The notes beneath the pieces are model-generated. The model saw only the letters and a list, made by a program, of their open reading frames with translations, had not been told where the DNA came from and did not search any database. Shown piece by piece: positions 51,230 to 59,310 of a DNA stretch of 64,000 bases. Position numbers and translations under genes: made by a program. Numbering within the stretch: the first letter of the stretch is position 1; every line of letters starts with the position of its first letter. Origin of the DNA: Bacillota bacterium (GTDB taxonomy: Bacteria > Bacillota > Sulfobacillia > Sulfobacillales > Sulfobacillaceae); assembly GCA_023511625.1 (NCBI GenBank), contig JAIMBD010000004.1:81726-145725 (forward strand), written 5' to 3'.

Positions 51230-51832
51230 CTACCCCTCCTCCTTCAGGGCCTGCTGGAGCGTCGACAAGGCCACCCCGGCCTGCCGGGCGGCTTGGCGGT
51301 AGGACAGCTGGCCGGCGCGGACGGCCTGGACCGCCTGCTGGAGCTTGCGGGCCCGCACGGGGTCGGCCTTCACCGGGGGCCGGCCCAGGCGCTTGCCCTG
51401 GCGCCGGGCGCGCTCCATGCCGGCCACGACCCGCTCGCGGATCAGCGCCACCTCGAACTCGGCGAGCGAGGCCAGCAGGTTCAGCAGCAGCCGTCCCAGC
51501 GGGGTGGTGGTGTCGAACCGCTCCTGGGCGGACAGGAAGCCGACGGAGAGGTAGCTCCAGGCCTCCAGGTGGTCATACAAGTCCTTCACGGAGCGAAACG
51601 CGCGGTCCAACTTGAAGACGAGGACGGCATCGAACCGGTGCTTGGCCGCGTCGTCCATCAGGGTCCGCCAGGCCGTGCGGCGCCGAAAGTCGCCCGCGCT
51701 GGCCCAGTCGACGTACTCCCGCGCGACGGTCCACCCGTGGGCCTGGGCATAATCCCGCAGCCGCATGAGCTGGGTCTCAGGATTCTGATCCTTGTCCCGG
51801 GTCGAGACCCGGGCATACAGCGCCACCCGCAT
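51230..51832 (-). CDS. Serine recombinase of the resolvase/invertase family
   Basis: A 200-residue small serine recombinase. The catalytic Ser10 is in ALYARVSTRDKDQNPETQL, other motifs are DAVLVFKLDRAFRS and LAEFEVALIRERVVAGMERA, and a helix-turn-helix (QLSYRQAARQAGVALSTLQQAL) ends the protein. Such enzymes resolve multimers or invert DNA. GGAAGGAGGGG precedes the ATG. It overlaps the zinc-ribbon gene upstream by 56 bases. Confidence 0.9.
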   Translation of the reverse strand: MRVALYARVSTRDKDQNPETQLMRLRDYAQAHGWTVAREYVDWASAGDFRRRTAWRTLMDDAAKHRFDAVLVFKLDRAFRSVKDLYDHLEAWSYLSVGFLSAQERFDTTTPLGRLLLNLLASLAEFEVALIRERVVAGMERARRQGKRLGRPPVKADPVRARKLQQAVQAVRAGQLSYRQAARQAGVALSTLQQALKEEG

Positions 51833-52046
51833 CCGCTTCCCCTCCTTCCGTCGTGCTCTGGGCTAACTGTCGCAAGTACGCAAACGCCGCCAGGTCCGCG
51901 ATGGCCTGGGCCTGCCGGGCCGCCCATTGCGCGGAGGGATGGGCCCGGGGCAGGCCGAGGTAGTCGGCGGCGGCCGAGCGATACCGCTCACCCGGGATCT
52001 CACCCTGGATGATCGCGCCACCGCACCGAGGGCAACGCAACGCCAT
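51777..52046 (-). CDS. Small zinc-ribbon protein
   Basis: An 89-residue protein starting MALRCPRCGGAIIQGEIPG, half of a zinc ribbon, then a helical part (SAQWAARQAQAIADLAAFAYLRQL). GGAAGGAGTG precedes the ATG. Its last 18 codons overlap the resolvase start in another frame, which suggests coupled translation. Confidence 0.6.
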   Translation of the reverse strand: MALRCPRCGGAIIQGEIPGERYRSAAADYLGLPRAHPSAQWAARQAQAIADLAAFAYLRQLAQSTTEGGEADAGGAVCPGLDPGQGSES

Positions 52047-52200
52047 CGGCCTTCACTCCTTCCAGTCCTTTCCATGTCTGCCAATTTCTCCGGGCCTTCC
52101 GCGGAGCGTTGGGGAGGCGGGTGGGTCCCAGGGCAGCTCCCCCTTCCGAATGCCTGTCCTGGGGCGTCTACGCGCCTCCTTGGGCATCCCACGCCTGAGC

Positions 52201-54906
52201 TCAGTACCCGAAGGGCGTCGCCACCTCGTAGTAGTCGGTGCCGTTGACCGTAATCGGCGCGCTCGCGGTGCCTTCCGTGACGGTCGGCTTGGGCTTCGTG
52301 ACCCAGCCTTCGTTCGGCACCCACTTTTGCCACGTGACGGTGAGCGTCCAGTCGGCGGTCAGCATGGTGGTGTCGCCGATGTTGGCCGCGGCGAGGTCCG
52401 GCGGGTACCCGGTCCACGAGACCACGAGCCACCCGGCGGCGGTGATGGGGCCGCTGCCGTCCTGGCCCGAGGTTTGGAGGAGGTGCACCTGGGTCGGCTC
52501 CTGCCACAGCACCGGCCCGGCGTTGGGGTCGTAGAGGTTCTGGCCGTCCGGGGCATCGCCCGCCGGGGTCGGCATGTTGGGCACGCCCTCGGTGTATGGC
52601 ACCTTGGCGTCCAACACCGCGTTGGCAATGCGCCATCCGGCCGGCACGGGCGGCGTGGGCACGGTGAGCGTGATCGCCACCACGTCGCCGAACTTGGCCC
52701 CCACCTGGGGGTGCTGGACGAACCAGCTCGCGGGCTCCCCGGGGGGCGCGGCGTCGAGCGTGCAGCTGTGCGGCACGGCGTTGGGAATCCACTGGACGGG
52801 CCCCGACCCGTTCTGCCCGGGCTGCGGGCCGTCCCAGCCGCACTGGAGCGCCAGCGTCCCCTGCCCGCTGGGGTTCTCCTGGGACGGCGGCGGGGCCGGT
52901 TTGACGGTGACGGTGACGGTGGCCGTGGCTTCCGGCGTCGCCTTGAAGTCGTTGTTGGGCCAACCGGCCACCGTGATCTGGTAGGTCACCGGCGCAAGCC
53001 CGTCGTTGGGCGGCGGCTGCCAGGTGGCGGACCAGACCTCGGGCCCCGCGCCCGTGTCGGGCTGCATCGGCTGCCACACCGCGTTGCCGCCCACCTGGAA
53101 CTCCACCGGCGGGTAGGTGGTGGGCGAGGCGTTCGGATTGGGGCCGTCCGGCCCGTCGTCCGAACCCTGGGTGACGCCCCTCGGCAGGGGGTAGGCCCGG
53201 ATCGTCACCGGCGTCCCGGAGGGCACGGTAATCGCCGTCGCGGGGCCCTGGGACGGGGGCTGGGGCTGCACGGTGGCGCTCAGCGTGTAGGGCGCGGGCA
53301 CGAACAGCACCACCGCGGGCTTGCCATTGGGGTCGTGGTTGGTCCAGCCGATTAAGTCATGGTTGGGGCCCGCGTCGGGCACGAACCCGACGTAGCCGTT
53401 GGTGTCGGTGGGCGTGGTCGCCGCCCAGTAGGTGGTCGCCGGGCCGGCGCTCGGGTTGTTGGTCAGCCCGCCGCCGACGAACGGGGTGCCGTTGGGGGTG
53501 AGCACGCTCACCCGGGTCTGGCCGCTGGTCTCGCCGGTGAGCACCAGCACGGCGGCGCCGCTCGGGTCGTTGAGCGCCGCGGGGGAGTCGAGCGTCCCGT
53601 ATCCCAGGCTGGCCAGGGGCTCCACGACCGGGCTGCCGAGCGGCGGCTGGTCCAGAAAGATCCCGAGGCACCCCCCGCCGCAGCCGACCGCCACCAGCGC
53701 GTTGCCGTCCAGCACCATCTCCTTGGCGACCTCCGTCTGCGCCGTCACCCACCCGGTGTTGCCGTCGTTGGCGCGGGTGAACGAGCCCACGAGCTGGCCC
53801 TGCAGGTCGAAAGCGTACAGCGCCCCGTAAAGGTCCTGGGCGAAAAGCGTCTGCGTCGCGGCGTCGTAGACGGTGGTGTCGGCGATGCCGGCCGCGATCT
53901 GGCCGACGCCCCAGTTGGTGTAGGCGCCGGTGGTCACGTCGAGGATGACGATGCGGGGATGGGCCCCGCCCGAGAGGCCGAAGGCCACGCAGTTTTGGCC
54001 CACGCCCGGCACCGCCCCGATCCAGGTGGGGTCGGAGGTGACCGCCGCGGTGGAGTTCGGGTAGGACTGGACGTGGATGCCGTTGGGTTGCGTCTGATTC
54101 GTGAAGTATGGGATGGGATTCGGGGTGTCTCCAGGGGGAATGAACGTGGGAACGGCTACCACTCCGCCGTCCCAGGAGCCCACCACCGCCACCGGCGAGG
54201 TCCACGACGTGGGTTGGCCGTTGGCGTCAAGGCCCTGCACGGTCACCGGCGGCGTGATCAAGGGCGAGGTGTCGACCTGCCAGTTCTGGTTGCCGGGGTT
54301 GCCGGTGATGGGGTAACCGCTGCCCGGCGACCCGTTGGTGGGGTAGGCATTAGCCGGCCACGTATACAGATACTTCCCCACCCCAATGGCCTGGTACCCC
54401 AGGCAGTCCCCGGTGGCCGCACAGCCTTCGGTGGGGCCGGTGGAGAGCGACGACTGCCCGCCGGCCAGGTTGAGCCCCTGGGAGTTGAAGCCGGCCGGGA
54501 ACTGGATCGGGGACACGCCGCCGGGATACTGGGCAGGCAAGGTGACATACCCTTTGCTGCCGGCCAGCTGGGCCACCTGCTGGGCGGTGAGCGCCGGCAG
54601 GGCGAGGGCCGACAGGTAGCCGGTGCCCCCGGCGGAGAAGGTGTACTGGTAGATGGTGCTCCCCACCACGGTGGGGGTGGAGATCGACTGCGTGCCGGGG
54701 GGAATCTCCAGGTAGACCGGGATGTCGGAGTAGTACTGCTGCGCGACGCCGGCGGTGGCGCCGGTCACGACGCGGGTGCGCTCCGGGGTCTGGTCGTAGG
54801 CCGGCAAATTCGCGGCGCGGACCCAGGCCGCCACAGTGATGACGGCCAGCAGGACCGCTAGCAGCGCGGCCCAGAGCGTGCGCCGCCGCGGATGTGGATG
54901 GGACAT
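52201..54906 (-). CDS. Large secreted beta-propeller protein (PQQ-like) with Ig-like C-terminus
   Basis: A 901-residue exported protein. One N-terminal signal or anchor helix (TLWAALLAVLLAVITVAAWV) is followed by propeller-like blades (GKYLYTWPAN, WDGGVVAVPTFI, TLFAQDLYGALYAFDLQGQLVGSF, ALVAVGCGGGCLGIFLDQ) of the PQQ/outer-membrane-propeller type. From about residue 500 Ig-like, proline-rich repeats follow (PPVEFQVGGNAVWQPMQPD, VTYQITVAGWPNN). It is a surface protein of the ICE, perhaps for mating-pair contact. AAGGGAGG precedes the ATG at 54906. Confidence 0.7.
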   Translation of the reverse strand: MSHPHPRRRTLWAALLAVLLAVITVAAWVRAANLPAYDQTPERTRVVTGATAGVAQQYYSDIPVYLEIPPGTQSISTPTVVGSTIYQYTFSAGGTGYLSALALPALTAQQVAQLAGSKGYVTLPAQYPGGVSPIQFPAGFNSQGLNLAGGQSSLSTGPTEGCAATGDCLGYQAIGVGKYLYTWPANAYPTNGSPGSGYPITGNPGNQNWQVDTSPLITPPVTVQGLDANGQPTSWTSPVAVVGSWDGGVVAVPTFIPPGDTPNPIPYFTNQTQPNGIHVQSYPNSTAAVTSDPTWIGAVPGVGQNCVAFGLSGGAHPRIVILDVTTGAYTNWGVGQIAAGIADTTVYDAATQTLFAQDLYGALYAFDLQGQLVGSFTRANDGNTGWVTAQTEVAKEMVLDGNALVAVGCGGGCLGIFLDQPPLGSPVVEPLASLGYGTLDSPAALNDPSGAAVLVLTGETSGQTRVSVLTPNGTPFVGGGLTNNPSAGPATTYWAATTPTDTNGYVGFVPDAGPNHDLIGWTNHDPNGKPAVVLFVPAPYTLSATVQPQPPSQGPATAITVPSGTPVTIRAYPLPRGVTQGSDDGPDGPNPNASPTTYPPVEFQVGGNAVWQPMQPDTGAGPEVWSATWQPPPNDGLAPVTYQITVAGWPNNDFKATPEATATVTVTVKPAPPPSQENPSGQGTLALQCGWDGPQPGQNGSGPVQWIPNAVPHSCTLDAAPPGEPASWFVQHPQVGAKFGDVVAITLTVPTPPVPAGWRIANAVLDAKVPYTEGVPNMPTPAGDAPDGQNLYDPNAGPVLWQEPTQVHLLQTSGQDGSGPITAAGWLVVSWTGYPPDLAAANIGDTTMLTADWTLTVTWQKWVPNEGWVTKPKPTVTEGTASAPITVNGTDYYEVATPFGY

Positions 54907-54945
54907 GCACCAGGGCCTCCCTTCAGGCAAGGCAACAATCAGGAA

Positions 54946-54966
54946 CCCCGGACCGTCCGTCCGGGG
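54946..54966 (-). terminator. Stem-loop between surface-protein genes
   Basis: Stem CCCCGGAC/GTCCGGGG with a 5-base loop, 34 bases after the stop of the Pro/Ala-rich protein on the minus strand. Only a weak T-containing stretch (TTCCTGATTGTTG) follows. Confidence 0.45.
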
Positions 54967-54999
54967 CTCCCTGCTGAGATGGGACGCGGAGTCCGCCGG

Positions 55000-55905
55000 C
55001 TACCGGCTCTGCCGCCACCGCCACACGCCGTAGCCGCCTGCGGCGGCCACGATGACCGCGCCGACCACTTCCGGCCACGGGAAGCCATGGGGCCGGGCCG
55101 GGGGTCGATGCGGATCGGCAGGCCCGGCCTGGGCTGCGACTGCGGATGGACTGGCCGGAGTGCCGGTCGGCACCGCGGGGGCCGGTGTCGGTGCCGCGGA
55201 GACCGTACCGGACGGTCCCGGGGCGGACGGCGGGGCCGGGGAATTCCCCGGAGTCGCCGGACTTACGGGCCGGGCGGTAGGGGTCGTGGAAGCGGTCGGC
55301 TGGCTGGCGTCCGTTCCGGTTGGCGCAGACGCCGCTGGCGTGGCGGCCGATGTCGTTTGCGAGGGCCCAGAGGGCGCCATGCGGGGGCTCGGAGGCGCGG
55401 TGGCCGACGGCGGCGCCGGAGCGGCCGGGGCCGGGGATGAAGGAGCGGCGCTGGCCGCCGTCAGCCCCGGCACGTCGTAGCCGCCCACCATCGACGGGGC
55501 GAAGTGCTCGGCATTCATGGTCGCGATGAGCTGCGGGCTCAGCGGCGTGTGCTGGTCCGGGCCTGGCCCCCACCCGAAGACGCGCCAGCCAAGCCAGGTG
55601 GGGTCGACGTGCTGGGCGTACCAGAGCAGCGGGGCCGGGTTATCCCATCCGCTCCATTTGGTCGCAGCGTCGGCCGGAACGGGGTGGTCCAGTCCAAAAG
55701 CGACGGTGAACGGTCCGTTCGCGGTTTGGAAGACAAAATCAATTGCCGGCGCATTCGGCATTTGGTTATAGATCCACTTTTCCAACGGTGCATTGGAGCT
55801 CGTCATGGGAGTCCACTGGGAATTATCGTAAGCCAGCGCTGGAACCCGACATCCCAGCACGGCCACCAGGCTAGCCAGGGCGAGGACGCCCCTTCGGGTT
55901 CGCAT
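55000..55905 (-). CDS. Secreted Pro/Ala/Thr-rich protein with C-terminal membrane anchor
   Basis: A 301-residue exported protein. Signal peptide (RRGVLALASLVAVLGCRVPALA), a folded part to about residue 125 (SQWTPMTSSNAPLEKWIYNQM...WLGWRVFGWGPGPDQH), a long Ala/Pro/Ser/Thr stalk (about residues 145-265), and a C-terminal helix (WPEVVGAVIVAAAGGYGVWRW) ending in basic residues. The stalk probably spans the wall. ATG at 55905 has AAAGGAGGG upstream. Unknown family; part of the ICE surface block. Confidence 0.68.
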   Translation of the reverse strand: MRTRRGVLALASLVAVLGCRVPALAYDNSQWTPMTSSNAPLEKWIYNQMPNAPAIDFVFQTANGPFTVAFGLDHPVPADAATKWSGWDNPAPLLWYAQHVDPTWLGWRVFGWGPGPDQHTPLSPQLIATMNAEHFAPSMVGGYDVPGLTAASAAPSSPAPAAPAPPSATAPPSPRMAPSGPSQTTSAATPAASAPTGTDASQPTASTTPTARPVSPATPGNSPAPPSAPGPSGTVSAAPTPAPAVPTGTPASPSAVAAQAGPADPHRPPARPHGFPWPEVVGAVIVAAAGGYGVWRWRQSR

Positions 55906-55979
55906 CCGACGCCACCCTCCTTTGCTCATACCATTCGGGTTTAGCCGCCAAACTCCTGCTCCGAGGCCTCCCGAGCCCA

Positions 55980-57233
55980 TCAAGGGTCGGAGGCCTCCGT
56001 TGCTTTCCCTGCCCGATTCCGGCGGCGTCGGACGAGCCCCAGAACCAACACCGCCACGGCCACCGCGAGAATCAGCACCAGCCACCACGGGAACCCAGGG
56101 CCCGAATGCTCCCGCCCGCTCCCGCCACCGTGGGCCGATGGACCCGTCGAGGCCGCGGCAGCCACCGCCGCCACCTGAATCCGGGCCGATCCCTGCGCCC
56201 CGAGCGCCTGCGCCGTGACCGTCACGGTTCCGGGCGGCGCTCCGGAGAGGGTGTCCTCGGCCTGGCCCTGGGCGTCGGTGGCGACGGTCGAAGCGGCCAG
56301 CTGGCCCGCGCTGGCGGTCAAGGTTACTGCCTGGCTTGCCACCGGCTTGCCGTTTTCCATCACCGTCACCGTGATCGGGATCGGATGGCCTTGCTCGGCC
56401 CGCGCCGGGGCCTGGACGGCCAGGGCTGGATGGCCGACGCCAGCGGACGGATTCGGACTGGGGTTTCCCGCTGCCGCCTCCTGCGCCACCAAGCGGACTA
56501 TGCCGACCGGGGGGAGGGAGTACTCGGTCCCATTGGCGTAGGGATGGCCGTGGAAGTGGGGAATCTCCGTCACCGTGAGACCCGCCTGGTCCACGGGCAG
56601 CCGAATCCAGGCCGGGGTCGCCGGCGGCAGGTCAAGGGTGCTCACCCACGGCCCGTGCGGCGTCCGGCTGAAGATCGGCGCGTTGGCGGTGTACGTGACC
56701 GGAATGGTGTTCCGGAGGTGGTGCTGGCCGGTCACGCCGAGCCATTGCATCGTGATCGGCTGAAGCTCCGGCGTTCCCGGGGGGAGGGCCGGCCAGGGCA
56801 CGACATACGTCCCGGACTCGTGGCCCGTCTGCGGGACGTTCACCGTGACCACCGCACTTCCGGCCATGGTGGGCTGCGTCGGGAGCACGTAGACGGTGGC
56901 CCCCGCATTCGCGGGCAGCGTCCAGGTCGTCACCCCGCTAGGCCCGGGGTGAACAATCTCCGTGTCCCCGTGGGTCGTCACATAATACGGGACGTCTAGG
57001 GTCGCAGCGCCCGTTACCGTTACCCTCCCTGGGTTGACGCCGTTCACGACGAATGCGGCCGGCTGCCACCAGCCTGGGCCCTGTCGCACGCCGGCGCAGG
57101 ACTCGACGACCGTCCCCGGGCGGCAATCCAGCGCCGCCTGCGCCGGCGCCTGGGGTAGCAAGCAGGGGGCCGCGATCAAGGCAGCCCCCGCCAATGTAGC
57201 CAGCGCGTGTCGTCGCGGTCCTCGATTAGCCAT
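55980..57233 (-). CDS. Secreted protein with Big-type Ig domain and C-terminal anchor
   Basis: A 417-residue exported protein. Signal peptide (ATLAGAALIAAPCLLPQAPAQA), beta-rich domain with a cysteine pair (LDCRPGTVVESCAG), then an Ig-like Big_1 domain (ITVTVMENGKPVASQAVTLTASAGQL...TDAQGQAEDTLSGAPPGTVTVTA) and a C-terminal helix (PWWLVLILAVAVAVLVLGLV) with basic tail. The anchor plan matches the preceding surface protein. Its ATG overlaps the upstream gene by 8 bases. Confidence 0.7.
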   Translation of the reverse strand: MANRGPRRHALATLAGAALIAAPCLLPQAPAQAALDCRPGTVVESCAGVRQGPGWWQPAAFVVNGVNPGRVTVTGAATLDVPYYVTTHGDTEIVHPGPSGVTTWTLPANAGATVYVLPTQPTMAGSAVVTVNVPQTGHESGTYVVPWPALPPGTPELQPITMQWLGVTGQHHLRNTIPVTYTANAPIFSRTPHGPWVSTLDLPPATPAWIRLPVDQAGLTVTEIPHFHGHPYANGTEYSLPPVGIVRLVAQEAAAGNPSPNPSAGVGHPALAVQAPARAEQGHPIPITVTVMENGKPVASQAVTLTASAGQLAASTVATDAQGQAEDTLSGAPPGTVTVTAQALGAQGSARIQVAAVAAAASTGPSAHGGGSGREHSGPGFPWWLVLILAVAVAVLVLGLVRRRRNRAGKATEASDP

Positions 57234-57588
57234 GCCCAGTGCCTCCTCTCTGCCAAAAGTCCATCACCGCATGTCCCTCCCACTGGCTCACGCGGCCCAG
57301 CCAATCGGTGAGCGGGTTCGGTGGCAAGTAGTGCCGCAACGCCAATTGCCCCAGCGCCCAGGCCACGATGCCCAGCACCAGGGCGAGCAATGCCCAGTCC
57401 AAGAGGCTTAGCACCGCCCGCCAGGCCGTCCGCCCCACCCGCCAGGGCCGCCGCGGGGTCGCGGCGGTCACCTCCACCTGGATGCGCGGGTCCGGTGTCC
57501 GTTCGGTCGGTACCGGAACGGGCGCCTGGGCCGGGGCCCGCGCCTCGCTCCGAAACCGTTTCGGCCACTGGGAGGCCCGCCTGTTCAT
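57226..57588 (-). CDS. Small bitopic membrane protein
   Basis: A 120-residue protein: a basic, proline-rich cytoplasmic part, one membrane helix (LSLLDWALLALVLGIVAWALG) and a short outer tail (GHAVMDFWQRGG). Its ATG overlaps the stop of the preceding HTH gene (ATGA), and its end overlaps the next. Perhaps a scaffold for the surface proteins encoded behind it. Confidence 0.6.
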   Translation of the reverse strand: MNRRASQWPKRFRSEARAPAQAPVPVPTERTPDPRIQVEVTAATPRRPWRVGRTAWRAVLSLLDWALLALVLGIVAWALGQLALRHYLPPNPLTDWLGRVSQWEGHAVMDFWQRGGTGHG

Positions 57589-57785
57589 GGCCGGCCCCCC
57601 CGCTTCGCCAGCAGTGCCTCCAGGGCGTCAGGCCAGGCGATCAGCCAGCGATTGCTCACGCGAGCGGCCGGTATCTCGCCGTTTCGCGCCAGGTTCACCA
57701 CCCACCGGGCGGTGCGCCCCAGCCGGCGCGCCGCCTCGGAGGGCTTGATCAGGACCCGTGTCTCTTTCTCTTCCATGGCTTCCAT
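57585..57785 (-). CDS. Excisionase-like helix-turn-helix protein
   Basis: A 66-residue winged-helix protein of the excisionase/MerR-like HTH_17 type: LIKPSEAARRLGRTARWVVNLARNGEIPAARVSNRWLI. Such proteins direct excision or regulate transfer genes. GGGAGGGGTG precedes the ATG at 57785. It is not next to the integrase (12 kb away), so a regulatory role in the transfer operon is as likely as excision. Confidence 0.8.
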   Translation of the reverse strand: MEAMEEKETRVLIKPSEAARRLGRTARWVVNLARNGEIPAARVSNRWLIAWPDALEALLAKRGGRP

Positions 57786-57823
57786 GGCTTCACCCCTCCC
57801 TTTCCGCTGCTCTTGCCCTATCA

Positions 57824-59023
57824 TCACCATCGGCTCACAATCCAGTGGGAGATGGCGGGGCCGACGTGGATCCACCCGACCCAGGCCCCCACGGCCAGGG
57901 CCGCGGCCGCCGCCGCCTTCCGCGTGACCCGAAGCCATTGTTGCCGCCGCCGTTGCCGCCGCACGCGGGCGGGCTCCTCGGGGAGCACGGGGGCCACCAG
58001 GGCCTCCACCGCCTCGGCATGCCCCGGCTCGCCCGGCCAGGGGAGGCCCGCCACGGCCGCCCCCGCGTTCTCTTCGGTGAGCGCCGCCGCCCAGCGGGGG
58101 CCGAACGCCGCCGCGACGAACCCGAGGTTCGCCTGCAGGTCGCGCCCAATCCAGTGCCAGCAGCCGGCCATGCGGGTGGACGCCGCCGGGAGCAGCACGA
58201 TGTTCAAATCGGCCTGCTGCCACAGGGGGGCGCTCGCCCCCTCCACGGCGACGCCCGCGTCCACCACCACATACGCCCACCGCCGCATCCGCATGGCCTC
58301 GAGCGCGCCGGGGACGACCGGGCGGGGCAGCGGGTCCCCAGGGCTGGGCAACTCCCAGGTGACCGGCCAGGCCGTCAGCCCCGGGCGCTCCGGGGCCCGC
58401 CGGGTGAGCACCGTCAGGCCCGTCTCCCCCTCCACGGGCACGCCGTGGCGGTCCACCGGCAGCGCATGATCCAGGACCGCCGTGTCGCCGTATTCGGACA
58501 GCACGTGGCCGATGGCCCATGCCAGGGTCGTGGTCCCCACCCCGGGCACCGCCCCCCACACCGCGACCAGCGCGGGCCGGTTGGTGAGCGGCACCTTCTT
58601 CTCCACGACTTTGACCGAGGCCGCCGGCTCCTCCCATTCCAACCCGTCCAATCCCGACCATGGCAGGGCATCCGCCACCGTGGCGGGCTTCGCGAGTACC
58701 GTTGCCGTCTCTGCATCCGCACGCACCCAGTCATAAACGCCGAGCGCCACCCAGGCCGCGACCTCCGCGTGCGGGGGCGCCAGGTCGTCGGGGATTTCCA
58801 CCACGATCCGCGTCTCGGGCCTGAGGCCCCGGTACCGGGCCACCGGCTTGGGGGCGTGCTCCACGGCCTCCCAGAGCACCCAGATCCCGTCGCAGGCCGT
58901 GCGGCTCGCGGCCTGCCACGCCGCCGCCCCGCCCTCCGGCCAGGCATCCACGGCATGGCCCAGGGCCTCCAGGGCTTGCGCGCGGGGGTGGTCGGCTTCC
59001 GCCCCCATCAGCAACCACCGCAA
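57824..59023 (-). CDS. Membrane-anchored ParA/TadZ-like ATPase
   Basis: A 399-residue protein. The N-terminal 110 residues resemble a receiver-like module of TadZ/CpaE (LRWLLMGAEADHPRAQALEALGH). The ATPase follows with the P-loop AVWGAVPGVGTTTLAWA, which lacks the usual GKGGVGKT lysines, and the segment AYVVVDAGVAVEG. A C-terminal membrane helix (AAAAAALAVGAWVGWIHVG) anchors it. TadZ-type ATPases place secretion machines at the pole or septum. TTG at 59023 has GGGAGG 8 bases upstream; a GTG at 59032 is the alternative. Confidence 0.65.
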   Translation of the reverse strand: MRWLLMGAEADHPRAQALEALGHAVDAWPEGGAAAWQAASRTACDGIWVLWEAVEHAPKPVARYRGLRPETRIVVEIPDDLAPPHAEVAAWVALGVYDWVRADAETATVLAKPATVADALPWSGLDGLEWEEPAASVKVVEKKVPLTNRPALVAVWGAVPGVGTTTLAWAIGHVLSEYGDTAVLDHALPVDRHGVPVEGETGLTVLTRRAPERPGLTAWPVTWELPSPGDPLPRPVVPGALEAMRMRRWAYVVVDAGVAVEGASAPLWQQADLNIVLLPAASTRMAGCWHWIGRDLQANLGFVAAAFGPRWAAALTEENAGAAVAGLPWPGEPGHAEAVEALVAPVLPEEPARVRRQRRRQQWLRVTRKAAAAAALAVGAWVGWIHVGPAISHWIVSRW

Positions 59024-59098
59024 TACCCTCACCTCCCTTCCCCAAACGGATGGCCCCGGCCCGACGGGCCGAGGCCGTCCACCGCCTTCCTTCAAGGG

Positions 59099-59272
59099 CT
59101 AGGCGCCTTGGTGGGGCCGGGCCGCGAGGATGATCCCGACGCCACCGTTCGCCAACAGGAACCCGGCGAGCAGCGCCCGCTCCGGAACCCCATGCAGCGC
59201 CCCTTCGCACACCAGCACGGCCACGGCCGCCGATGCGGCGGCCATGCCCAGAAACTCTGCGACGACACGCAT
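59099..59272 (-). CDS. Small two-helix membrane protein
   Basis: A 57-residue protein with two membrane segments (LGMAAASAAVAVLVCEGA and ALLAGFLLANGGVGIILAA). GGAGGTGAGGGCG is the ribosome site. It lies between the transglycosylase and the TadZ-like gene and may be a T4SS membrane component. Confidence 0.6.
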   Translation of the reverse strand: MRVVAEFLGMAAASAAVAVLVCEGALHGVPERALLAGFLLANGGVGIILAARPHQGA

Positions 59273-59310
59273 CGCCCTCACCTCCTTTCTCCGCAACGGG
59301 CTGGCCCGGT

